Assembly: GCA_934426825.1 (NCBI GenBank)
Contig: CAKRYI010000011.1
Location: 12,942-76,941, forward strand
Length of the DNA: 64,000 nucleotides
From: an uncultured Acetatifactor sp.
Lineage (GTDB): Bacteria; Bacillota; Clostridia; Lachnospirales; Lachnospiraceae
Direction of reading: 5' to 3'
Below the pieces are notes generated by a model. That model saw only the letters and a list, made by a program, of their open reading frames with translations, was not told where the DNA came from and searched no databases. Below are positions 8,198 through 18,194 of the stretch, in pieces; position 1 is the stretch's first letter, and every line of letters starts with the position of its first letter. A program made the translations under genes and the position numbers.

Positions 8198-11100
8198 ATG
8201 CAAAATCAGACGATGAAACATCATCTTGGAAAACAGCAGAAAATGGAAAATAGAAACGGAAATGGAAGAAAGCGCACTGCAACGGGTGGTCTGCGCAGAG
8301 CGGGCAGATGGGCAGCGGCATTTTTGCTTGTGGGCTTCCTTGCAGGTGCCTCTTTCGGGGCACCGGGCATGGAAAGGGTAAACGCGGCGCAGACAATACA
8401 GACGCAGACAGCGGTGATGGAGCTGAGCAAACTGCCGCTCATAGCGGACAACGCCCAGCGCCTTGACTTTACGATCAATGCGGGCAATGTATCCAAGTAC
8501 GACAATGCGGTTCTGACGGGCAGCTTCTCGGACGAGGACGGAAATATCGCGCGAAAGAGGATCGTGATAGACGGTACGACCGTAAACCTGACAATCCGGG
8601 ATGTGAACATCGACCGCAGCACATGGTACGCTACGACGGCGGCGGTTGAGCTGATAAACGGCGCAAAGCTGAATCTGACGCTGGAGGGGGACAATGTGCT
8701 CAAGGGCAGTATCGGAGGCGCCGGCATCGGCGTCGGGGAGGACTGCACCCTGACGATCACCGGACAGAGCATGGGAACACTGACAGCGGTAGGCGGCAGT
8801 TATTACGGAGGCGCAGCGGGCATCGGCGCCAACGGAACAGGGGCTTATGCGGGTAAGCCGAGAGAGGTTATCCAGAAGTTCGGAACCATCATCATAGAGG
8901 GCGGTACAGTCAATGCAGAGGGCGGAACCTATTTCTATAGGGGCGTGCTGGAATCCTCGGGAGCCGGAATCGGCGGCTCCGGCTATGGATCCGAGGGAAC
9001 CATTATCATCCGGGGCGGCGTTGTCAATACCGTCGGAGGAACCGGAGCAGCCGGAATCGGCGGCGGATGCGCCGGTCATGTGGATAAGATCGAGATTACC
9101 GGCGGTAAGGTGACTGCCACCGCCGTGGTAGATGGAACCAATTCCACAATTCAGGGAGCGGCGATCGGCAGTGGATACAATGGAAACTCTATGGAGGCGA
9201 TGCCCTGCGGGGAAATTTCCATTATGGGCGGGGAAATCACTGCAGACGGAAATATCGGCTATGGAACAGGAGACAACGAATATAATGGCGGCAGTATCCG
9301 CATTGGCGGGGAGGCGAAGCTGGATGTCACGGGAACGATAAGCCTCAAAGACCCTGAGGGAGTGGCGTACATGCTGCAGCTTACGGTATATGATGTAAGA
9401 CTGGTGGGAAGTCAGAATATTGCAGGAACCGCAGAATTGAAAAATCAGAAAAGGAAAACAATCGGCGAGGTTTCCGGGGCTTCCGCTGCGATCGAGTTAG
9501 AATATTTTGCCGAGAGCGAACTGACCGGAAAGCAGGACGTCAAGGTAACCATTGGGGAATACGAGTATCAGACACAGGTGGATTTTCAGGCGGGAAAGAC
9601 CGACTATGCCGTGCAGATCGGACAGCCGCTGTGCGACACGCGGCTGCGGCTTGACATCGACTGGACTTGGGGGACGAAAGCGCGGAAGGTCACTTCCCTC
9701 AGCGTCACGAAGGCGGGCAAGGAGTTTGACCGTCAGGAATATTATGTGGCAGAGAAGACGGAAGGCACCGAATCGAAGGACTATCTTTATCTTCAGATGT
9801 ACCTTCCGGAGGGAGAGCAGTATGACATCACTGCTGCCATTGAAGGTGTAAATGGTGGAGAGCCTGTGACCGTGAGCGGGCAGACGGTAAAAGGCGGTGC
9901 AGAAAATGTGATCTATGTTCTGCCCCTCAATGTGGAACTGATCGATGCGGACAATACGGATAATCTAGCGGAGGTCACAGTCTCCGGCAAAAAGGATATA
10001 ACGGTACATTATCTGGTAAGCAAAACTGACTTCACGGATGAGGAGATTCAGGCAAAGGCGGAGATAGGGGAGACCGAAAGCCTTAAATTGACCGGTGGAA
10101 CACAGACCTTTTCCGTGGCAGCGTCGGACGTAGAGACGGATGTGACCTGCTATGTCATTGCCAAAGGCAGTAATGGTTATTCAAAGGTTTACAGACAGAG
10201 CTTCCATTCGGGGGAATTGGTTGCGGTGGAAGCCATGCTGTATAAGCGCGGCGAGACGGAAGGAATTGCCTATGCCACATTGGATGCCGCAGTCGCGGCG
10301 GCACAGAAACCGGAGAATAAGGGCTGTACGGTTCGTCTTCAGGAGAATATGATCCACAGCGGCACCCTGACCGTGAACGATGGCAGCTTTACGCTGGACG
10401 TTAACGGCAAGCAGTTGACGGCGGAGGACCGCACAACGCTCCTGCAGCTGGACGGCGGAAGCCTCACCCTGAAGGACAGTAAAGGAACCGGCAGCATGGT
10501 GGGCGGAAAAAGGGTTGGGAGCACCGTTGCGCATATAATCGTCGCCAACGGCGGCACACTGACCATACAGAACGGTAACTATTGGGTAAACGCAAACGGA
10601 AGCGGAGCGGACGCAGATAAAGGTGCCGTTATTTACACAGACGAGGGGGCGAATCCGGTTGTAAAAATCAAGGATGGCAGCTTTGGAAGGAAGACCCAAT
10701 GTTCAAAATATGGTTTTTATATGCAGAGTGGTATACTGGAGGTGGAAGGCGGCACATTTGTAGAAGTGTGGAATTATGCAATTAAGGATACCGAGGCAAC
10801 GATCAGCGGGGGCGAGTTCCAAAGCAATCTTATTCTGAGTCAGGACAATGCGAAGCTGAGGGGAGGCAGCTTCGCCACGCTCATGGTGGCGGATGAAGCG
10901 GGTAATATTGCATCAGACGGAGACTGTAGCCAGCTGCTGGATGGAACATATGGAGAGAAGTATCAGTATAAGAAGAACGGTAACTTGGTAGAGGCGAAAG
11001 ATGCAAAAGGTAATAGTTTGTTTAATGTCGAGGTCATCTGCGTGCTGCCGGAGCTGGATAGAAGCGCCAAAATCACGATTGTTAACGGAGGCACAAGGCA

Positions 11101-14100
11101 GCCCATGGTCGGGGATACCCTGCAGTGTACATTTGAGCCGTATCCAGTCGGAAAGGAATGGGATGTGATAGATACACATACCTACAACTGGTATCGTGTG
11201 GACGGCGAGGAGGCGACGCTTGTGCACACAGGTTCAGGAAGATGGAACTGCACCTACGACGTGACGGCGGACGACATCGGAAAGAAGCTCTATTGTGAGG
11301 TGGTGTTCGAAAAGTACCAGAGCGTACGCACAGAACCGACGAAAACAGTGACAAAGTACAGACTGAACGCCATCAATACCCTGTTCAAAAACACGGTCAC
11401 CAAGTATTATACGGGAGAGCCGGTTACACTGACGGCGGAAGACTTAGCTGACGCAGGTGTGGGAGGCAACAATAATCTGAATCTGCAGCTGGACACCGAC
11501 TTTATTGTTCAAAGGTACGAGAACAATACAGAAGTCGGCAAGGCGACGGTGTGGGTTGAGGGAATCGGTGATTATATAGGTTCCACGCAAAATAGATTCG
11601 ACATCGTGTATAAGCCCATGAATGTCACTCCCACCGTAAAAGGGCTGGGAGCGGACGGCTGGACCAATTGTGCCGAACTGGTGGCACCGGAGGGCTATAC
11701 TATCAGCTTTTCCCAGAAGGATGGCTACGCGGGCAGTATTTTCTATGACAAGGAGAGTGGCATGGACGGTGTGCAGCCTACCTATTATCTGCGGGAGACT
11801 GCAACCGGTTATATTTCCGATGCAAAGCAGCTGGCGGATGTGATCAAAGTTGAGAAGGAGGCGCCTGCCTTTACCGGAGAATCCGACGGCATTTCCTTCG
11901 GCCTGAGCAACTGGAAGGAACGGGAGAAGCCTATTTCCTTTGAAATAAAGACGAAATCTGCGCAGATGGCGCTTCATGCCACGGACGCACTTTCCGGCAT
12001 ACAGACCTACTATTACTACGCAGACCGGGTACAGGACACTGCCAATTATCAGGTGCTGACCGATTACCAGCTGCAGGAACTGGAGCGGAGCTTCAAGGCT
12101 GCTGAAAACGGCAGATTTACGTTGGATACGGACGGCAGCTATGTTGTGTACGCCTATGCGGTGGATAAGGCGGGCAACCGGAGCACTGTAATCTGCTCGG
12201 GCGGCATTGTGATTGACAACACCGCACCGGGACTGACGGCAGCCGTGCCTGCGGAGAAGATTAAGTCCAATGAGGCGGATGTGGAATTTACAATGGATGA
12301 GGCGGGAACGCTTTCTTATTATTATTGCGACAGCAATTCCGGCTTTGGGATGAATGAGACGCCGACTTTTGAGGAACTGGAGAACCATAAGGGTGCTTTT
12401 GACGAGCATTTCAGATACGGTACCGTTTCCGTTTCCCTTGGTCAGGTGGGGCAGAAGCAGAACCTTTCTTTGGAAAATTTAGACATTCATACAGAGTATG
12501 CGGTCTATCTGGTGACAGAGGATGAAATGGGTAATGTCAGTCAGGTGAAACGGCTGAATTTCAGAACGAAGAAGTTGCTTCCTGTTTTGAAGGAGGCTCC
12601 GACGCTTACCGGAGAGTACGGTACGAAAGTAGCTGACCTGCAGATTACCGGAGGCAGCGTCTTACAGCCGGACAAAGAGACTGCATTGGAGGGAACATGG
12701 TCCCTTGTAACCGGCAATACGGGACTTGACCTTGTGCCGCAGGTAGGAGAGGAAAAAACCTATCGCGTGATTTATAAGATAACAAGTGCAGGAGGGCTGA
12801 ATGACGCTTACGAAGATGTGGAATGTGACGCAAAGGCAGTAATCACACCGAAGGACATCAGTTCCTTTACGGTGGAGGACATTGCGGACTGCGAGTACAG
12901 TGGTGCAGAACTGACTCCGGAGCCTGTTGTAAAGGGGACGGACCGCTACGGCGCGGAACAGACATTGACAAAGGGTGTGGACTATCAGGTTTCCTACCGG
13001 GATAATACGCATGCGGGAACGGCGACGATTGTTATCACCGGTCAGGGCAATTATCAGGGAGCACTCGAGAAGGAGTTTCAGATTACGCAGGCAAGGAATG
13101 AATTTACCTCGAAGCTGACCTGTGACAGTTATACCTACGACAAGGAAGCGGTACCCGCACCGAACGTGACGGCAAAGTATGGAACGGTGATTTATGAGTA
13201 TGCAAAGGTAGCGGACAACGGAAATCCGCCGGTAGAAGACGATTACACGACTGAGCTTCCGGTAAAGGCGGGAGAATGGTGTGTCAGGGCTTATGTGCCG
13301 GAGACAGAGGATTATACCGGAATGCTCAGCGGAGGCGTGCCATTTACAATCCGTAAGGCGGAATACCGGAACGGAATACAGTACGGGGAATATGTGTCTT
13401 ACAGAGACTGGACGGGAGAAACAGTGACGGTTCCGGGAGAAAAGTTTTTCCCGAATCCGCCCGAAGATTGCGGCAAGATTACCTACAGTGTGAAGGTGGA
13501 TGACCTCTCTAATATTTTAGAAGGAACGGCTGTGGTAGATGAGAACGGAACCCTGTCGTACCGGTTGAGGCAGGTTACGGCAAGTGAGATAGAAAACGGG
13601 AAAAAACAGGCATGGATCACTTACAAAATCTCCACGGAAAATTATGAGATTGTCGGAGATTCCGGCTGGAGGATTGAAGTTGTCGATTGGCTGGAGTTTC
13701 AGGGAAGGGATGAGGTGCAAATTGATGGAAGCAATGAGCTGACTTACGGTCAGAAGCTGTCCGCACTGACCTTAAATAGCAGAAATAGCGTCTTCCATGA
13801 CGTGCACATGAACGAGGTAGAGGGCAGCTTTGAATGGCTGGAGCCGGAGAGCGTGCCTGCCGTCGGAACGACATCGGCGACCTATTACCTCCGTCATTCT
13901 TTAAAGGAAAGCTACAAGACATATCAGAACGAGATTGCGATTACCGTTGTTCCGGCAGCGCCGAGGGTGACGGCACCCGTGTTGGGGAACGGCGTGACAA
14001 TTACCTATGACCCCGCAAAGACGTTGGGCGACGTTTTTCCGATGAACGGCTATGCAGCGGCAGGCAGTATGGCAGAAAGTATCTGGACGGGCGGCAGCGC

Positions 14101-15904
14101 CGTATGGACGGTTGGAGACAATGAGGTGACTGTGGACGGAAGCTGGAGCTGGCAGAACCCGGACATTGTACCGACGGTGGATAGCGAGGGCTATGTGGCT
14201 GTCTTTACGCCGACAGACAATGTAAATTATAAGCCGGCAACGGCAGTTGTAACGCTTGCACTCGGAAAGGCAAAGCCTGAAATTACGGAGAAGCCGACGG
14301 CGGCAGCAATCACTTACGGGCAGACGCTTGGGGAGAGTCTGCTGAGCGGAGGTGCAGGAAACGTAGCAGGAACCTTCGCATGGAAGGATGGGAACGTGAA
14401 ACCCACTGTTTCTGATGGTGACGCAACGCCGTACGAGGTAGTATTTACCTCAGAGGACAGTAACTGGGGAACGGCGGAGACGACAGTGACCCTTAAAGTC
14501 AACAAGGCGCCCTGTCCGTCCAATATGCCGCAGACGCAAATGGCGCCCGCGCATAGATTCAAGACGGTCGGAGAGGTGGAGCTGCCGCAGGGCTGGTACT
14601 GGGTGGAAACCGATGCTCTGCAGGAGCTTGCCGATGAGACGGCGGTGACTGCAACGGCAGTTTACAACGGAAGCGACAAGGGCAATTATGAGACCGAGAG
14701 CGTTGAAATTGTGCTGATAAGGAGTAAATGTGAGCATACGTCCACGGCGGTGAACGGAAGGAAGGATGCGACCTGTCAGGCGGAAGGTTATACCGGAGAC
14801 ACGGTATGTGCGGAATGTGGTGTCACGCTGTCAGTGGGAACGACGATTCCCAAGACGGCGCACAGCTATACAGGTGTGGTGACGAAGGCTGCGACAACGG
14901 AGGAAGAGGGCGTCATGACCTATACCTGTGGCATTTGCATGCACAGCTACACCGAGGCAATCGCAAAGCTGACACCTGCCCCCGCACCGGCACCGACGCC
15001 CGCACCCACGACAGAGCCTGCAGCGGCACCTGCAGCGTCAACACCTGCGGCAGAGCCTGAAACAAAACCCGCACCGGCGAATGACCGGACGACAAAATCC
15101 ACAGAAGCTCCCAAGGCAGAGACTGAGACAGCACCGGCACCGACGACGAAGTCCACAGCGGAGTCCGCGTCTGAGGAAACACCGGATGCAGGAATGCCGT
15201 ACCTTAAGAAAGATACCGGAAAGAACGGCTGGGAACTGATTAAGGAACAGTTGGAGAATGTGCCGGACAGAGATGTTGTTGACGTGGAAATGAACGGTGC
15301 AACCACCGTGCCGGGAGATGTTTTTGACACCATCAAAGGCAGAGATTTGACAGTTGTTTTCCATATGGGAGACGGTATCAGCTGGACGGTGAACGGTAAG
15401 GATGTCACGGCAGATAAGGGTAAGGATATTGATTTCGGGGTAGTGTTTGGCAAAGAAGCCGGAAAGACGATTCCGGTGGAGGTCATCAATAATGTTACCG
15501 GAGAGAGATATTCCATCAACCTGACGCTTGCGTATGACGGCGAGTTTGGCTTTCAGGCGACGCTTACCGTGAATATGGATAAAAAGAATGCCGGACTTTT
15601 TGCAAACCTGTTCTATTATAACGAACAGTCCGGCGAACTGGAATTTATCTGTGCCGGTGAGATAGACAGTAAAGGAGAGGTCGGACTGACCTTCACCCAT
15701 GCTTCGGACTACACGATTATCGTGGATGTGCAGTCGATGGAGCCGAATGCGATGGACGATGCGGCAAATCCGGCGGTTTCGCAGGAGGTAAGTGCAGCAG
15801 GAAGTTTCCATCCCGTTGGGGCACTCCTTATCGCACTGGCGGTGATCGCTCTCGGCGCAGGAGGATTCCTGCTTGTGAGAGCGAAAAAGGGAGAGGAAGA
15901 ATAA
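8198..15904 (+). CDS. Giant secreted, membrane-anchored multidomain surface protein (2568 aa)
   Basis: Predicted cell-surface protein. AGAGGAAG precedes the start. A long signal peptide has a basic N-region (GNGRKR..RRAGR), a hydrophobic core at about residues 38-53 and likely cleavage near residues 63-64. Residues about 165-390 are Gly-rich repeats of the form AGIGG..TIIIRGG, typical of parallel beta-helix carbohydrate-binding domains. A second beta-helix-like region lies at about 680-910. The middle carries Ig-like and MBG-like repeats such as YSGAELTPEPVV..GNYQG. Near residue 2178 begins a Cys/His module (CEHTSTAV..TCQAEGYTGDTVCAECG..HSY), followed by a Pro/Ala/Thr linker, a conserved C-terminal domain (about 2330-2515), one membrane helix and the tail RAKKGEEE. 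No LPXTG motif is seen, so anchoring is by the helix. It may bind glycan or act as an adhesin; the ligand is unknown. Confidence 0.85.
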   Translation: MQNQTMKHHLGKQQKMENRNGNGRKRTATGGLRRAGRWAAAFLLVGFLAGASFGAPGMERVNAAQTIQTQTAVMELSKLPLIADNAQRLDFTINAGNVSKYDNAVLTGSFSDEDGNIARKRIVIDGTTVNLTIRDVNIDRSTWYATTAAVELINGAKLNLTLEGDNVLKGSIGGAGIGVGEDCTLTITGQSMGTLTAVGGSYYGGAAGIGANGTGAYAGKPREVIQKFGTIIIEGGTVNAEGGTYFYRGVLESSGAGIGGSGYGSEGTIIIRGGVVNTVGGTGAAGIGGGCAGHVDKIEITGGKVTATAVVDGTNSTIQGAAIGSGYNGNSMEAMPCGEISIMGGEITADGNIGYGTGDNEYNGGSIRIGGEAKLDVTGTISLKDPEGVAYMLQLTVYDVRLVGSQNIAGTAELKNQKRKTIGEVSGASAAIELEYFAESELTGKQDVKVTIGEYEYQTQVDFQAGKTDYAVQIGQPLCDTRLRLDIDWTWGTKARKVTSLSVTKAGKEFDRQEYYVAEKTEGTESKDYLYLQMYLPEGEQYDITAAIEGVNGGEPVTVSGQTVKGGAENVIYVLPLNVELIDADNTDNLAEVTVSGKKDITVHYLVSKTDFTDEEIQAKAEIGETESLKLTGGTQTFSVAASDVETDVTCYVIAKGSNGYSKVYRQSFHSGELVAVEAMLYKRGETEGIAYATLDAAVAAAQKPENKGCTVRLQENMIHSGTLTVNDGSFTLDVNGKQLTAEDRTTLLQLDGGSLTLKDSKGTGSMVGGKRVGSTVAHIIVANGGTLTIQNGNYWVNANGSGADADKGAVIYTDEGANPVVKIKDGSFGRKTQCSKYGFYMQSGILEVEGGTFVEVWNYAIKDTEATISGGEFQSNLILSQDNAKLRGGSFATLMVADEAGNIASDGDCSQLLDGTYGEKYQYKKNGNLVEAKDAKGNSLFNVEVICVLPELDRSAKITIVNGGTRQPMVGDTLQCTFEPYPVGKEWDVIDTHTYNWYRVDGEEATLVHTGSGRWNCTYDVTADDIGKKLYCEVVFEKYQSVRTEPTKTVTKYRLNAINTLFKNTVTKYYTGEPVTLTAEDLADAGVGGNNNLNLQLDTDFIVQRYENNTEVGKATVWVEGIGDYIGSTQNRFDIVYKPMNVTPTVKGLGADGWTNCAELVAPEGYTISFSQKDGYAGSIFYDKESGMDGVQPTYYLRETATGYISDAKQLADVIKVEKEAPAFTGESDGISFGLSNWKEREKPISFEIKTKSAQMALHATDALSGIQTYYYYADRVQDTANYQVLTDYQLQELERSFKAAENGRFTLDTDGSYVVYAYAVDKAGNRSTVICSGGIVIDNTAPGLTAAVPAEKIKSNEADVEFTMDEAGTLSYYYCDSNSGFGMNETPTFEELENHKGAFDEHFRYGTVSVSLGQVGQKQNLSLENLDIHTEYAVYLVTEDEMGNVSQVKRLNFRTKKLLPVLKEAPTLTGEYGTKVADLQITGGSVLQPDKETALEGTWSLVTGNTGLDLVPQVGEEKTYRVIYKITSAGGLNDAYEDVECDAKAVITPKDISSFTVEDIADCEYSGAELTPEPVVKGTDRYGAEQTLTKGVDYQVSYRDNTHAGTATIVITGQGNYQGALEKEFQITQARNEFTSKLTCDSYTYDKEAVPAPNVTAKYGTVIYEYAKVADNGNPPVEDDYTTELPVKAGEWCVRAYVPETEDYTGMLSGGVPFTIRKAEYRNGIQYGEYVSYRDWTGETVTVPGEKFFPNPPEDCGKITYSVKVDDLSNILEGTAVVDENGTLSYRLRQVTASEIENGKKQAWITYKISTENYEIVGDSGWRIEVVDWLEFQGRDEVQIDGSNELTYGQKLSALTLNSRNSVFHDVHMNEVEGSFEWLEPESVPAVGTTSATYYLRHSLKESYKTYQNEIAITVVPAAPRVTAPVLGNGVTITYDPAKTLGDVFPMNGYAAAGSMAESIWTGGSAVWTVGDNEVTVDGSWSWQNPDIVPTVDSEGYVAVFTPTDNVNYKPATAVVTLALGKAKPEITEKPTAAAITYGQTLGESLLSGGAGNVAGTFAWKDGNVKPTVSDGDATPYEVVFTSEDSNWGTAETTVTLKVNKAPCPSNMPQTQMAPAHRFKTVGEVELPQGWYWVETDALQELADETAVTATAVYNGSDKGNYETESVEIVLIRSKCEHTSTAVNGRKDATCQAEGYTGDTVCAECGVTLSVGTTIPKTAHSYTGVVTKAATTEEEGVMTYTCGICMHSYTEAIAKLTPAPAPAPTPAPTTEPAAAPAASTPAAEPETKPAPANDRTTKSTEAPKAETETAPAPTTKSTAESASEETPDAGMPYLKKDTGKNGWELIKEQLENVPDRDVVDVEMNGATTVPGDVFDTIKGRDLTVVFHMGDGISWTVNGKDVTADKGKDIDFGVVFGKEAGKTIPVEVINNVTGERYSINLTLAYDGEFGFQATLTVNMDKKNAGLFANLFYYNEQSGELEFICAGEIDSKGEVGLTFTHASDYTIIVDVQSMEPNAMDDAANPAVSQEVSAAGSFHPVGALLIALAVIALGAGGFLLVRAKKGEEE

Positions 15905-15907
15905 ATC

Positions 15908-17221
15908 TTATTTTTGTATCACAATATCAATCGTGAAACAATCGGCGGTGTGGGAGAATTTAGCCATGCCGCCGTATTTTTCTGCCACGGTGGCAATGGA
16001 GGTCAGACCGATGCCGGAACCGCCCTTATGTGTGGAGAGGTAGGCATCGTCCCTTTGCTTTACAACACCGTCAAAGCTGTTTTCAGAGATAATGTAAAGA
16101 CAACGGTCATGCTGCGGCTGAATTGTTAAGTTGTGATATTTTTTCTCCGGCGGAAGGGTCTGGCAGCCATAGTATACATTTTCCAGCAGATTGCCGAGAA
16201 GCCCGCAGAGTTCGGTGTCCGTAATTTGAAGGTTGTTCGGAAGACTGATTTTCCAGCTACGGCGGATTCCGTCGGCGTCCATCCTTGCCGCATAGTAATT
16301 TAACAGGGCATTGACCGGAATGTTCAGGCAATAGGTCGTTACGGATTCCGGAAGAGAAGAAATGTATTCCGACAGATGGCTTGTCAGCGCATCATAGTCT
16401 TTATCCTGAGCCATCTGGGCAATGCTTAAGAGCTGCTGGCGGAAATCATGGCGCTGTCTGGAGGATTCTGTAATGTAGCGCTGCTGGGCAAGGTAATGGC
16501 TCTCCTGCATCTCGAAAAAGCGGATGCGTTCCCTGTCCTGAGAACTCCGGCGGAGTTCCACGGTCATCATATAGAAAATCAGATAAATGATATTGAACAG
16601 GAAGAATACAAGAGCTATGTAAATAAGGTAAATCGGGTAGACACGGTTGACGTACATGGTTTCGTATTTATGCGGCATCATCATAATGTTGAGCACAATA
16701 AAAATCAGCGGAACCGGCAGGGAAACAGCCCACACGCGGGGGGATTCCGTGAAATCAATGAAATCTCCGAGAAAACGGTAGAAGAACCACGCATATAACA
16801 GCAAAAACAGGACACTGATACCCAGTTGGACGCTCCCGACAAGGGGACAATGGGACAGGGAGCCTTCTAACGGGTGTACGCGGCAGTCGATGGCAAGGGT
16901 GATGAGCGTGGGAAAGGACATCAGAGCCATGACAAGCAGAAAGACGGATGCAGTTGTGCAGATATGTGTCTTAAGCACCTTTTGATAACAGGCAAAAAGG
17001 ACTGCCACCAACGGCAGAAGGACATAGTTGGTTGGAAGATCGGCAAGGGTGACGATAGCAGCGCAGAGCGGTATCAGGACGGCAAACAGACCGCTCGCCA
17101 CAAGGCAGAGCTTCCGGATGGGGAGGCGCAGCTGGTTCCGCACGGGAAGCAGACACAGCGCAGCAGCCGGAAACAGTATCATAAATGAAAAAATTTCAGA
17201 TAAATAATTCATGGGATTCAA
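15908..17221 (-). CDS. GHKL-domain sensor histidine kinase (AgrC/ComD type)
   Basis: Membrane sensor kinase of a two-component system, 437 residues. The N-terminal half (about residues 1-220) is a run of six or so hydrophobic helices, as in peptide-sensing AgrC/ComD kinases. The dimerisation segment RQRHDFRQQLL carries the likely phospho-accepting His258. The ATPase domain has the N-box GNLLENVYYG and a G-box with GSGIGLTSI, and it lacks the classical HATPase D-box spacing, typical of GHKL members. Its start overlaps the end of the response-regulator gene by four bases, so both are read from one message. It lies convergent with the giant surface gene, only three bases between the stops. No pheromone-precursor gene was recognised nearby, so the signal is unknown. 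Confidence 0.9.
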   Translation of the reverse strand: MNPMNYLSEIFSFMILFPAAALCLLPVRNQLRLPIRKLCLVASGLFAVLIPLCAAIVTLADLPTNYVLLPLVAVLFACYQKVLKTHICTTASVFLLVMALMSFPTLITLAIDCRVHPLEGSLSHCPLVGSVQLGISVLFLLLYAWFFYRFLGDFIDFTESPRVWAVSLPVPLIFIVLNIMMMPHKYETMYVNRVYPIYLIYIALVFFLFNIIYLIFYMMTVELRRSSQDRERIRFFEMQESHYLAQQRYITESSRQRHDFRQQLLSIAQMAQDKDYDALTSHLSEYISSLPESVTTYCLNIPVNALLNYYAARMDADGIRRSWKISLPNNLQITDTELCGLLGNLLENVYYGCQTLPPEKKYHNLTIQPQHDRCLYIISENSFDGVVKQRDDAYLSTHKGGSGIGLTSIATVAEKYGGMAKFSHTADCFTIDIVIQK

Positions 17222-17955
17222 TTCCTTTCTGACATGGAGTTATGGAATTTGGTAAAGTTGTAATTGTGCCATGTCTGGGTCAGCTGGCGCAGTTTTCGCT
17301 GTGTCACCGGAACATTCAGACCGTTTTGCAAAAGACAGGCATTTCCCTGAAAGCCGGTGATATGGTCCATATTCACAAGGATTCCGCGGCTGACAAGCAG
17401 AAAGCGTCCGTCCTCCGTAAGCGGCTTTGTAAAGCCGGAAAATGCGGAGTATACGGTGTATTCCCTGCCGGAAATACACTGCACGAGTGTGGAATGTCCG
17501 GAGGCGGATAAACAGGCAATCTCGCTGTAGAAGAGCCGGATGTCCAGACCGTTTGAGGAAAAGGACAGGTAATCCTCCGGCTTTGGCAGAAGCGCAAGGG
17601 AATCCGTCAGACAGGTAAAAAATTTATTCTTTTCCAGTGGTTTTTCAATGTAATCGAAAGCATGGACGGAAAATGCCTGCCCCATATGCTCACCGCTGGA
17701 GGTGAGAAAAATCAGCAGGGAACGGCTGTCGGATTCCCGCATTTTCTTGGCGGTGTCGATTCCGCTCATGCCGCCCATGTAAATATCCATAAACACAATG
17801 TCATAAGTATAGGGAACAAACGCGGAGAGAAATGACTCGCCGCTCTCAAACATATCTACTTCAAATTCCGTGTGCATTTCCTCGGCGAAGGAGGAAAACA
17901 GTCTGCCGGCGGACTCTCTCTCCACCGCAGAATCATCCACCAGTGCAAATCGCAT
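17218..17955 (-). CDS. LytTR-family response regulator (AgrA/ComE type)
   Basis: DNA-binding regulator of the neighbouring GHKL kinase, 245 residues. The ATG at 17955 follows an AGAGGAGCG site; a longer open frame runs to 18087 but its extra 44 residues do not look like a receiver. The receiver domain begins MRFALVDDSAVERES, with acidic pair Asp7-Asp8, phospho-acceptor Asp57 in VFMDIYMGG and the conserved lysine in DYIEKP. The C-terminal LytTR domain runs from about residue 140 (SFSSNGLDIRLFYSEIACLS) to the end, with the family phrase FLLVSRGILVNMDHI. LytTR domains bind paired direct repeats next to the -35. Such repeats occur before both surface-protein units (7719-7745 and 18053-18079), so these are its likely targets, and the second lies in its own upstream region. 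Confidence 0.92.
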   Translation of the reverse strand: MRFALVDDSAVERESAGRLFSSFAEEMHTEFEVDMFESGESFLSAFVPYTYDIVFMDIYMGGMSGIDTAKKMRESDSRSLLIFLTSSGEHMGQAFSVHAFDYIEKPLEKNKFFTCLTDSLALLPKPEDYLSFSSNGLDIRLFYSEIACLSASGHSTLVQCISGREYTVYSAFSGFTKPLTEDGRFLLVSRGILVNMDHITGFQGNACLLQNGLNVPVTQRKLRQLTQTWHNYNFTKFHNSMSERN

Positions 17956-18052
17956 CAGATTCAACGCTCCTCTTCTGTATTTATACATAGTATAGCATAA
18001 ATGGGAAGTGGGGACATAAATTTTTTGCGGGAAGCGGAAACAGTCATTTGTT

Positions 18053-18115
18053 ATTCGTGACGAAAGTTGTCGTTTCGTGCAAGTCACCTTGCGCAGAGAG
18101 TCAAACCTATATAAA
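18053..18115 (+). promoter_or_regulatory. Second copy of the LytTR-type operator with promoter
   Basis: Half-sites ATTCGTG (18053-18059) and TTTCGTG (18073-18079) are again exactly 20 bases apart. The 31-base block matches 7719-7749 at 23 positions. TTGCGC begins at 18089, the same distance after the block as TTGCGG in the first copy, and TATAAA follows at 18110-18115 with a short 15-base spacer. It faces the broken surface-protein gene and lies upstream of the LytTR regulator on the other strand, so it could serve both directions. Confidence 0.6.
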
Positions 18116-18194
18116 ATTAGAAAAAGTGTAGTTATTTATAACCGAGATATTAGATGAAAGCAGGCATAAAGAGTATGAAGAAGTGGAACAAAGA

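Noticed and set aside
8177..9079. Open frame of 300 codons on the minus strand opposite the giant surface gene
   Set aside because: It has no ribosome site or family motif and lies wholly antisense to a clear gene with strong codon patterns. Long antisense frames are common opposite Gly/Ala-rich genes.
11444..12409. Open frame of 321 codons on the minus strand within the giant surface gene
   Set aside because: Antisense shadow with no recognisable domain, odd composition and no promoter or ribosome site.
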